Below, piece by piece: positions 45,201 to 57,818 of a stretch of 64,000 nt of DNA (position 1 is its first letter; every line of letters starts with the position of its first letter). Position numbers and translations under genes: made by a program. The stretch lies in assembly GCA_964023275.1 (NCBI GenBank), contig OZ029918.1:35377063-35441062 (forward strand), in the 5' to 3' direction. A model generated the notes under the pieces. The model saw only the letters and a program-made list of their open reading frames with translations, had not been told where the DNA came from and ran no database searches. Source of the stretch: Norana najaformis. Lineage: Eukaryota > Annelida > Clitellata > Crassiclitellata > Hormogastridae.

Positions 45201-48200
45201 TACTGTTTATTTATAGTGATCTGCGAAACGAATGATCTTGGTTTTGTATAAATGCATAATAAAGTAATTTAATCAAAGGCAGAACTAATTTTGGCCAACC
45301 TTCATGGCTTTCACTTCAGTTATGTCAGCCGGCTTCAGGGTGTTGAGGGCAGCAATTGCGGCCTCCAAGGCCGGAATGGCCTCAGCTAGATCACTCTCAC
45401 ACTCGTCCTTAATGGCCTGAGCCTGGGCCGCTGCTTCATTGGCAATCGCTTCATCGGCTGCTACGACCTGTCACAGCAAAGGAAAAATCATGAGGTATTT
45501 ATGTAACACCTTTGTAAGTTCTTAACACACATACATAACACATATTCAAACACACACATACAATACACACTCACATACATATATACATACACACACATAC
45601 ACATACACACACACTTACATACACATACATACACACTTACATACATACATACATACATAACACATGCATAATATACGGTATACACATACATACAGATACA
45701 TACACACAGACGAACAACGGGAGAGGAAGTACCTCTTTCTTTGCTTCAACTTCAACCGTGTCCTGTTCAATCTTAATCATCAGCTTCTCTGTTTCGGCCG
45801 ACGTCTTGATCAGCTCCGGCTGCATGTTCTGCAGCTCCAGCTGCATGACAGATACCTGCGATGCAGCAAACTCCAGCTTATCAAGTCCAGTCAGATATCG
45901 GTTCTTCATCAGCTGGATCTCATCCCTCTTCTTGTTCAGCAGCTTCTTGAAGGTGAGGATCAGTTCAAGGTACGAGGTCGGCGTGACGTAGTTCCTTCGG
46001 CGCAGTATCTCGTAGAATTCGCCGGACATGAGTCGGACGCTTTCGTGGAAGTGTTTGCACATGGCAACAGTCTCCTTACGAATCTCATCATCCAGGTCGA
46101 TTTCCTCAAGAAATTTGTTGGCCACCATCTCCAGCGCATCCTCCGGCCAAGCCTTCAATGGAAGAGAAAACAGTAAAGTAAGGTAAGATGAAGCAAGATA
46201 AGAACACGTTAATCTAATGTACGGTGAGAAATGAGAATGGCAATGTAGTGTAAGGTGAGAAAAGGAATTGGTAATGAAATGCAAGATGAGGAGAGATGAG
46301 GTGAGAAATGGAAATGGTAAAGTAAGGCAGGTTATGTGAGAAAATAGAATGTTAATGTAAAGTAAAGAAGGGTGAAGCTAAAAAAGAAAATGGTGGATAT
46401 AAAGTAAGGTAAGCTGATGTGAGAAATCTCAGGTAAGGTAAACATAAAAGTCCACAAAGTATCAATCGGTGTTTATAATATAATGCATCTGATCGTTTAA
46501 ACAGTGCCATTTTCAGAATATCTACATAATTAAATCAGAGGTGTTCCATATAAAATCATTTGATGGTTGTACCAGAGACCAATCCATAGTCTTACCTGGA
46601 ACCAGTCTATTGTGCAGCAGTTGATTAGCGATGGAAACATGCGAAGTCGGTTGCGGAAGGCGTCTCCAATGGGACTCATTGCCAAGACGACGTGAAGGTT
46701 CTGCCGGACGCGTTCAATGAAGTAGTTGTACATTGCAAGTGGAGTTGCCTCAACCTTCCTTGCCTAACAAGAACAAATAAACTGCACTCAGAGACTCAGA
46801 AAACTTTCCCAACAAGACACTTACCCTATGTATGTCACGTGTTACGCTTCTGTGTGTAAATACACAGCAACGGTTGTGCCACTGTTCAACTTGAATTTCT
46901 TTGGTTTTCTCAAACACTTCAGTCATTTGGAATAGGAAAATTTACTGCTATTAGAATGATAAAAACACTGAGTTTAGTTTTCATTTCATCGATATAACTC
47001 TACTGCCACAAAATGCTTTAGAAACATTCTCAGCTTACGGTATCTTAAGTCACTCCATTTTAGAACTGTTTACAGGCATGTTTTAACACCTTTAAGAGGT
47101 TCATAAACAAAATGCACTACATAAATGTTCAGATATATACATACAAACATACAGTACATACATACACACATATATTCATACATACAACCTGAAATTTCTT
47201 CCTTAAAAACAACAAAACAACATGAAAGCAAAAAAAATAATTGCATGCCATCCTCCTTTCATGTTGGCTACAACTCAGGCAGCACATTCGCAGATAGACT
47301 AGAGCTAAAGTAATCGCAACTTTGACATGTACGTTTAAGTACATATCTGAGTGCTTCCGTCATCCATTTTAAGAACCTCCAATACTTAACATCTTTTAGT
47401 GTTAAGCCAATTGCAACAAGAAACCTTACTTCATTTCTGGCTATCGTCTGCATCTTCTCAATAATCTCCGCTTTTTCGTCTGAAGCGTACAGGTTCGGCA
47501 CATCTCCTGTGTTGAGGATCATGCTGATGTCCTCCATAAAAGCCTCATCCTTGATTTGACTGTCGGCAAAGAGGAAGACAGTCTGTCGACCGTCGGCTCC
47601 CGTCTTCATCAGCAGCTGAAGCCAAACATTAGATGCATAAGCTCCCTATTGTAATTCTGGAATTGTACCTCGTGTACAGAGAACATTTTTACACCGTCAT
47701 TTGATGAGGAACTCGTCAGAGGTCCTCCCAGTGGAAGAATGCGAAACCACGATCACAAATAATGGTTTTAATGCGCTTATGGAAAAGATGTTGAGAAAGG
47801 CCACTGAGCTGGGAGTCAGTGATGTCGTCTGAGACATCACTGACTATCAAAATCACTGCATACAGTTCAGAGAAGACAATTACACAGCTACAAAATGTTC
47901 AGAATAAGACAATACCATGCTCTACATAAAGTTCATGGTTAAAGGACATTAGGTTAACTACTAAAATTTAGAATAAGAAAACAGCTACATAACTACACGT
48001 GAATGACCTCAGAACTATGATGCAACCAAATTATTACAATAGAAGACACGAAAAAACACATTACACGAAGTTTTGAATCAAAGATTATTACATTACTCGT
48101 AAATATTCTATCGTCAGCTCGTAAACACTACTTGATAGATAAGCACGGGGCACCAGCTGATACAAGAATACTGCAAACAAGAAGTCATTGGGGATGTCCA

Positions 48201-50775
48201 GAAACACCGTGTGAAGAACAAGATCCAGTGGCCGGTAGATCAGAGAACGAAGAAGACAGATGGGCTGTTACGGTTGGTTGGGCTGACACTAATCTTCAGC
48301 CAAGATAAAAAGCCTGAAAACCTTCTTGATGTCTTCTCTCCATTCATTGACTGTGTAATTCTTGGTAATTTCAATCATGAAGAGATCATAGTCGGCCATG
48401 TAGACGGCCAGCTTTGTAACACTCTGTCGGCCGCTTCCACCTATGCCTGTAACAAGCAAACAAATTGAATAACATACATGTAAATCCAGTAACTCCCAAG
48501 TAGCTCGTTAATGCATAGCAATCTACCACCTAATGTCTGTGATATGTAACAATGCTGCATAACACAAAGTGTAACCTGGTGACTCATAAGTAACTATGAA
48601 CAAAATAGCAAAGATTCAGACAAGCCATAGTAAAAACTATCTTAAAAAATAAAAATGGGGACAAGTACATCTAAGAGACTGCTTAGAGAAAGAGATCACC
48701 CAAGGCACATGATCCCAAGCTCAGGGAAGATCCAAGATGACATGGAGAGATAATATCATCAAGTCATGGACTGAATTATTGTGCAACCAGTTGTGGAAAG
48801 AGTTTCCGCTGGTGGGCTGTCGCATGCATGTAGAACCAAAGCAGGAATTCGTGTGGATTATTACCACAGTAATAATCCGCACGAATTATATACATATGTA
48901 TACGCATGCGCTTAATAAATATAGCACACACAAACGACGATGTCAGCATCGCTTTAATCGTGTCCGGCCAAGCGTGGGCGTGATTGGAGGGCAAGTCATG
49001 GACTGAATTATTGTGCAACCAGTTATTACAGAAGACAACGGACAGAAGCAGACGGCACAAAATTGTCGTTGGTGCAGCCAATCCTCAGCTCGAGGATGGT
49101 TGAAGACAAGACAAGACATCTAGAATTAAATACCTTAAATTAATAAAATATAATAATAATAAAAAAACAGGAAACACGCTATAACAAACCCGCAAGCAGG
49201 ACGTGGCCATTGTCTTGCTTGAGAACTCGGCTGACGCGCGAGACGTGCTCAATGGCAAACTTGAACATGACGAGTTTCATAGGAGCCTTGCTCACTGTGT
49301 TGTACTCGTCCAGGTAGCTGCCAAGAAACCAGACTTGTAAGTAAATGGTACTGAATGAAATGATACCAGGGCCACTGTAGGAATATCACTGGCCATCACA
49401 TCAGATTGCTACTGTGCAAAAATGGTAAAACAGTCTGATCCTAGACTTCCACATTCATTTGGCTCCTCGCTGGCCCTCATTGTGCCACATGTGGCAACTG
49501 GTGGAAAGCTAAGAGCCCAATGTGGGTCTGATGAAAGCGGCTGTCACTTATATAGTGTCGTAGTAATGTCAAACTTAACTCTGGAGTACCACAAGTCAGT
49601 CTTATTGACTTCTCACAGATAAGGCAAGGTAACACGAATGTATGTATGTATTCTGACACCTCATATAGCACCTTTTAAGTACCTCACAAAGGAACTGCAT
49701 GCAATGTTCTAAGCTGAGCTAAGTTCATTATGAACCCCAAGTTCATCTGTAAGCAAAGAATGTTCAGAAAACCAAAACAGTCATAACTGGTGAGCTCTCA
49801 TTTGTAGAGTGCATTTTGGGGACCTTTAAGACGCTGAATAATTAATTAGCAATAGCTTCTTACTGGTCTATTATGCGGGTCAGTTCCTTCAGGTCTGTTA
49901 TCTCGTCATAGACTTTTTCGCCCTCCGGATGCATGAAGTCTCCGAAGAAGAGACTCCGGATGTTGTCCTCCTTGACCTTTCCACTCATCGTCAGGTGTCC
50001 AAGGACCTTGTCGATGCTGACCTTGAAGTTGTTCTGGCACGTGTCCTTGACAATCTGGAAAAATTTCTCTCTGAAAGAACAAGATATCAGACTTTATCTT
50101 AGTTACTGTACTCATTACGTCCACAAGGTCAGTAACTCTGCATCTGAGGTGCAAGATATAGATGCATAACGACAACGGCGCTACAGAAGTCATCAGATTA
50201 GGTTAGATAACTGAAGCATGACAGCAGCAGTACTTGTCTGCATCGTCTGTCAGTCGATCGTTGAAGACGCGGAAGACTTCATGGATCCAGAGTCGAAGCA
50301 GTTTGTCACCGTCGGGCATGCGTGACGCCGGAACGAGTAGGACGCCACGCATGACGCGTGCAAAGTCTCGCAGGTTGAAGATGTAATGGCTTTTGGCTGG
50401 CGTCGGTAAGAATCCGGCCACGGTTTCCTGGTACACGTTCATGGTTGCCTGGACCATCATCTGTCATCAGAAACAAAAGAAGAATGAAAATTAAGGGGTT
50501 AGCTTAAGGGATACAATCTAATTTAAGCCAATCTAATCTAATCTAAGAGATACAATCTAATTTAATACAATCTAATCTAATCACTTTAATTAAAGTGATT
50601 AATCAATGGCTTGCACCCACCTGAACCTGAGATAAAGACACAGAAGGCTCTACACAGCTAATGATAGAAGAGAAGCCATGGTCAGTGGACTATGACTAAT
50701 TGTTTGGAACAGTTTAGACGGAAAGAAGAGCATTGGGCAAGCAAGCCACTACAGAAAGAAATCGCAGAGAAAGAA

Positions 50776-50812
<37 letters not shown>

Positions 50813-53249
50813 GAGCAGAGAGAGAGAGAGCAAGGGGCGAGATTTACCAGAGGACAGACAAGATAGTGTGGAAGTCTGTGAAGGGACAAATAAACTCTTA
50901 CGTAACATATCCAGCGCAATCCAATCCAATTCAATCCAATCATATCTAACCAATGCCCAGAAACAGTGATCCAATTCAGAAGCAACACTAAAGACAAAAA
51001 GAAGTAAAACAGAAAATGATTTCCAAGACCTTTCCAAGACGCAGGAATGAAGACTCAAAGCCTTTGTTGAAGTGCCAGTCTGCAATCGCCGTAAAAATGC
51101 GTGTCATCGTGTTTTCATCAAATTCGTCAATAGAAACGACCTGTAGATGGCGTGTGAATCGGCCAGTGATGTCATTACGTCCGCCCCCGGGAGGACCCAT
51201 CGCACCAACAAACAGCTATAAGAAGAAACAGGCGATTCTTCGTAAAACCTGTCTGAAAGGTTAAGCTGTCCAGTTTATATTTTTAGGAAGCTAAGTTAAC
51301 GAGTCGGATACTTTCGCTTAAAGTAATGCAATCAATTTTATTTATATTTTCCATTTTGCAAAAAGTAAAATAGATTTATCAAAAACAGTAATCAAAATAA
51401 CATTTACACTGATGAAAATGATGATGATGATGACGACGATGATGATGATGTTAATGACAACTATAATCATCGAATAACAAAGAGAAAGATGCACAATGAG
51501 ACTTTAATAACACAATCACAACCAATTCAAAGCAAAATATTTTTCTCATTTCTTCACAGATCAAAATTCTCCTCAGAACAAATACATTCAGTGACCTGCA
51601 CTGAGTTCTAAAAGGATCCAAAACTGAACGCCACATACCACATCCGTGAGGAAGAGCTTCGAAGTGTCCTTGCGATCATACCAGTGGCCGTGGTCAAGCC
51701 ACTGACGAAGCAGTTCAATCGGTGGCTGGGCTCCATACTTCTCCTTGGCCGGCATGTTCAGATCGTCGACAAAGACGATGCACTTCTTGCCAACCGGAGG
51801 ACCATATAGGCCTTTGCGACGCCTTAAAACAAATATTCCCCATCATCCTCAACAGCAACAATACTATGACTCCATCCAGCATCAGCTGCTGTCTTGAAGC
51901 AGCTGTTGATTGATGGCTAGTGCATTATGATAACGGCGCTACAGAAGTCATTGTATTAAATTAGATACACCATGATTATGCATCTGTGCAACTTGCTGAA
52001 CCGTTGTACCATTCTGGCATCTGTGGTATACCTCCTAACTGCTTCATTACTTGATTACTTGCTTACTTACTTAATTATTAACTTACTTAATTACTTACCT
52101 GCATTAGTTTTTATGATAAAATAAATATCCAGTTTAAATTTAACTCTGAGGATTTCTAAACAGGTTTATTATTTTGGTTAATAACATCTGGTTCAGATTA
52201 TAAGTTGTACCACAAAGCAATGTGAAACGAGGTGATGTGAGGTACAGCAATGCTGTCACGGTTTTAGGATGTGATGCAAGGTAAAGTATTGTAAATAATT
52301 TATGTATCTCCAAATAACAGCTCTCCACTTATTTCTATTCATGTATCACTTGTGGCTGAGATAAATTTGAAACGGATGATCACAATAAAAATGATGATAA
52401 TGAAGCTAACGAAAAATTCTGCATATGAGAGCGTTGTGTAGCAGTTGAATACCTGTCCAGTTTGGACATCATGATGTCCTGTGTCTGGTTTGCTGACGTT
52501 CGAGCAGAAAAGTTGATGAAATTCGGAATGTACCTGAAAAAAATAGCATCCAAAATAATGTGCCTTCATTCTTGTAGAGTTAAAAACAGAAACTGCGAAT
52601 GGAAAAACTGCTGCAAATAAATAAAACTACTACCATCAACTTCACCATTTCAACCACCTTTACCACTACAACCATGACCACCACAACCCCTTCTTCCTCT
52701 TATCCCTCTTTCCACTCCAATCCCAACTATCACCCACCGTAGCTGTCATGCTGTCTCTCTGCCTGACTCTAGGATTATGACCTGGAACAAAACACTTTTG
52801 CCTATCGATTTTGTTTTAACTGAGCACCTGTGAATAAGCTGGTCCCCGTGACATGGCTTTCATTGGGTGCTGTAGAAAACTCAGGATTACGATTACGATT
52901 ACAACGACGACCATCACAACTATGACCACCACCACCATCACCAATGCTAGTGCCAATTTCATCTTTTCACGTTTGCTTAATGAGAGAGGACACCTCAAAG
53001 TTGAAGGACGTACAAGTCTTTAGGCAGAGAGATGAGGTGGCTGTTGGTGATGGCGGTCTTTCCAGTTCCAGTTGGACCAACGAAGAGCATTGGCAGCTGA
53101 TGATCTAGGTAAATGTTGAGGAAGAACGTCTGCCTAGCAGTCTCCGATGTCGGAATGATCAGATCGCTCACCTGATGAAATCAAAGCAACAAACATTTAC
53201 AATCGCTGTCTCCAGATGACTGCTTCAGGCAAAGTAATCTCTGTCACTT

Positions 53250-53283
<34 letters not shown>

Positions 53284-56200
53284 CTTCTGTCTGCTTTTCT
53301 GTCTGTCTTTCTGTCTGCTTTCCTTTCTGTCTTTCTGTCTGTATATTTGTTGGCAGTTCTGAAGGTCTGTCTGCCTACGTGCCTCTCTGTCTGTCAGTCC
53401 ATTTGCGTGGCTAGAATTCTAAGTCCAGATAATAATTCAGGTGCATTGGCTAGAATTTTAACAACAGATACCAACCAAAGCATATTGGCTAAAATTCTGA
53501 TATCACATACTACATATAACTGAAGCACACTGGCTAGAAATCTGAAAGCAAATACAACTGAAGCAAATGGGCAAGAATTCTGACACTCATATAGCAACTG
53601 AAGCATGACTGTTTTATCTTCCACAATAAAACAAAACGCTAAAAATGGCCAAAAAACCAATTTCAACTGAGAAGCACTGATAAAATTCTGATAAAAGTCG
53701 AAGAGCAAAAGTTAAGAATTGCAAATTAATAACTCAATTCACTAGTTAAATGAAGCCCAAACACAGCAGCAAGCACAGCTTTGAAAGCACAATACACCAG
53801 TTAAACCTGAACTCTTGAAAACTGAAGTCCAACAAAAGGTAGGGTTTCTAACTGAAGCAGGGACATAAAAATTCTGCAAGTCAAACTATTTACCATAAGC
53901 AATAAGACAACACTGAGCTTAGAGACCAAGTAATCTTGCCTTCATCCAACCACTACTGGTCTCACTGTTTAAACAAAGTACCTTCAGTGGTGGAGGTGGT
54001 TTCTCATTGTCCGATGGATCATCATTCAATCGTTTATTAAAAATTTCTTCAGAAAACTCATGTGAATCCCTCTGATTGCAGTCGTATAATTAAATGTACA
54101 TCAAAAAGTAACACCACGCACAATGATGATAAGAATAATAATAATATTTGTACGTATTTAGTTATACTAACTTTTGCTTCATAAATAAATCTCAGCTGCT
54201 GTGACGACAAACGTAAGGGAAGGTCGACATCAACAACCCTGGCAGCCTTTAGTTGTTTTCAAATACTGGAAACTACTAAATCTTCTTATAATAATAAAGA
54301 TAAGGATAAAGAATAATAATAATAATAATAACAATAATAATAAATAATAATAATAAATAATAATAATAAAAAAAAATAATAATAATAATAATAAGTACAT
54401 TGGGCAAAAAATTAAATTTAAAAAAAAAATAATAATAATAAATAATAATAATAAATAATAATAATAATAATAAATAATAATATAATAATAATAATAATAA
54501 TGGACGGATATTTTAAAGTGAGAGAGAATTAAGTAAATACATCGATTTTTAATCAGCGTTAGGGTAGGATTTCTACATCAGTTACTCTGTCAACGCCTCC
54601 TGACTCTAAGGATTTTATCCGTCGACGGTATCTCGCTCAGGACACAACACATCAGGGTTTGATAAATTTTTCCGTCTTTGGCGATCATCGCGCCTTTCAA
54701 AATTGTCGGCAGCAAGCCGGAATCTACATTAAAATGGCCTACGACGTCATAATCGTCATGGCAACACATTGTTCTTTCAAAGGCCGTTCATATGAATAAC
54801 AGTTTATCGTAATTTGAACTTTCGATTGCTAGACGAAAACATGCATAGGAGGCCTGCCAAGGGAAAGGGGACTTGTAGCATATGCTGGGCTACATTCAAA
54901 ACACATGCATCAGATGGCACCATCCACCGTCACGGTCCGAGGCCCGCTCCCTGCCCCGGTTCTGACCAGCCTCCAGCAGAGATACTATCGCCCAATGCGG
55001 TTGTGCCACTTTCCTCTGCAGCCAGCCCTGCTAATCAAGATTCCATTCAAATGCAGCCAGATTCGGACAGACAGTGCCGTCTTAGACATCCAGAGATAAA
55101 ACTCTTACACCCCGTTATAAGAGGTGCGCTGGTTAAGCGAATACCTCGAACGGCAAGAACATCATGCGCCGCCCTTTTGGGTGAACTTATAGAGGCTGTC
55201 GTTAGCGAACCAGATGACACTGGGAAATGGTCGAACCTCTTAGCCTTTGGAGGATGTATTCTGGTCAAACCAAAAAGAGGAGGAGTCAAACGCAACCTAA
55301 CGCGGGCAATTCTCTCTAGAATAACGAACTGGCGTTCAAAAGGGCCTGCAGGCTGTACAGATGAAGTCGAACACAAACCAACAGCGTCCCGAGGTACAGG
55401 CCTGACAAAACGTGACACGACAAAACACTTGGCATCGGCAGTTGCCAGCAAATTGGAGGATGGCAATTACAAGGCTGCTATTCGCCTCATTTGTAGCGAT
55501 GACACACCAGCACCGGATACCCCAGAGACATTAGCTGGACTAAGGATGAAGCACCCGCCAGCCTCGTCAGACAGGAGACCGTTCTGTGATCCAAAGCACT
55601 CTGATCGCTTTGCTGCACTGAATACATCTGAACGAGCCATTGTCGAAGCTATTTCTTCGTTTCCTGCAGGTTCGGCAGCTGGTCCAGACGGCATAACCCC
55701 ACAACACCTCAAAGATTTGACTTCGGCGGGTGTCGATTTAAACCTCATCCACCACCTCAATGACCTGGTAAATCTGATGTTAGAAGGGAGCCTACCGACC
55801 GAGGTCAACGAAGTTATATATGGGGCGAATCTGATGGCTTTGAAGAAAAAAGACGGAGGAATCAGGCCAATTGCGGTCGGATACACGTGGCGACGCCTAG
55901 CAGCCAAATGTGCGAACGCACACGCTGTGACCAAATTATCTCCACTGCTCGCCCCGATCCAGCTGGGCGTTGGCGTACCAGGAGGCGCCGAAGCAGCAGT
56001 ACATGCAACCCGCCGCTGGGCCACTTCGATGTCGACTGATGCCGTTCTAGTCAAACTGGATTTCGCCAATGCCTTCAACACCCTTCGCAGAGACTCTCTA
56101 TTAGAAGCGGTTGCAAGAGATATTCCTGAGCTTTACCGCTTCACTCACGCCGCATATTCTTGTAGTCCGCTCTTAAAACATGGATCAAATATTCTTCGAT

Positions 56201-57782
56201 CAGAAGAGGGTACCCAGCAAGGTGACCCGATGGGCCCCATGGAATTCTGCATCACAATACAGCCAATCCTGCAGCAGCTGAAGTCCGAGTTGAAAATAGC
56301 GTTCCTCGATGACTTAACACTGGGAGGCAGTGTGGATGTGGTGGCCCTGGATGTTCAGCTGATCGCGCAGGAATCCGCTAAGCTCGGACTTCGACTTAAC
56401 CGCGCCAAATGCGAGATTGTTTTCCAGAATGACGAAAATCAAGTCGACAATCTCGCGTTCTCCGGCTTCAACCTTACACCATTAAGAGAGGCAACACTAT
56501 TGGGCACACCACTGATGCCGGGACCAGCCGTTGAAAAGGTGGTGAATGAGAAGGCAAATGATCTGGAACGAGCAGTTGGGAGGCTCTCAATGCTTCACGC
56601 ACATGACGCCCTAGTGCTGTTGCGAAACGGTTTGAGCGTTCCGAAGCTGCTCTACACAATGCGCACAGCCGTTTGCACCGAATGCCCCAGTCTAACCAGA
56701 TTTGACTCTCTTTTAAGAGACGGACTATCGACTATCTTAAATGTTGAGCTGTCGGATGAGAAATGGCTCCAGGCGTCCCTTCCGGTTAGGGATGGCGGTC
56801 TTGGGATTCGCTGTGCTTCTACGCTGGCACTTTCTGCCTTCTTGGCCTCTGCTGCAAGCACAAGCGAACTCCAAACACACATACTGCCACCAGAATCAGC
56901 CGATACCTCAGACGAGCTAGTGAATACCGCACTGAATGCATGGATGGTCTTCACGGGTGCAGAACCACCAACTGGATCAGCAGCTCATCGACAAAGGGAA
57001 TGGGACAGTCGCTGGACAAGCAAGGCGTCGGCGAGCTTACATGAGTCTGCGAACAACCCACTAGACCGCGCTCGTCTCTTGGCCTCTCAAGCACCACACT
57101 CTGGAGATTGGATGCTGGCTCCTCCAGTAACCGCATTGGGACTTCGTCTTTCGGATGAGGTGATACGGACCGCGGTTGGAATGCGACTGGGAACCACACT
57201 GTGCGAGCCACATCTGTGTCACTGTGGCGAAAGAGTCGACGCCAGAGGACTTCACGGTCTGGTCTGCAGAAAGAGTGCTGCCAGACAACAACGCCATAAC
57301 ATGCTCAACGACATTATATGGAGAGCGCTTACCAGAGCGAACATCCCTGCTCAGAAAGAACCGTTGGGACTCACCAGGGAAGATGGCAAACGACCGGATG
57401 GCGTGACTCTTATCCCGTGGTCTCGCGGAAGATGTCTTACATGGGATGTGACAGTTTCTGACACATTTGCAGCGTCACATCTAGGTTTTACTTCAACCGG
57501 ACCAAGTGAAGCTGCAAACCGGGCAGTCTCAGCCAAAAGGCTAAAATACGCCACTATAGCCCAAACCCACTCTTTTGTGGCGGTCGCACTGGAGACCAGC
57601 GGCGCATGGAGTACGGAAGGATTGGATTTTGTGTGGGAGTTAGGACGAAGGATGACAATGGCAACCCACGACCCACTGGAGACCAACTACCTGCTTCAAA
57701 GACTCTCAGTAGCTGTCCAGCGTGGGAACGCCATCTGCTTCTCCGGAACTCTACTATGAACATATATGATGATGATGATAAT

Positions 57783-57818
<36 letters not shown>

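Noticed and set aside
45637-46284. Independent 215-residue gene on the minus strand
   Set aside because: The middle is dynein exon 17; both ends are read-through into introns (splice sites at 46152 and 45733).
55047-57763. Minus-strand frames opposite the R2/R4-type LINE
   Set aside because: Shadow frames; the plus-strand ORF carries all catalytic motifs.
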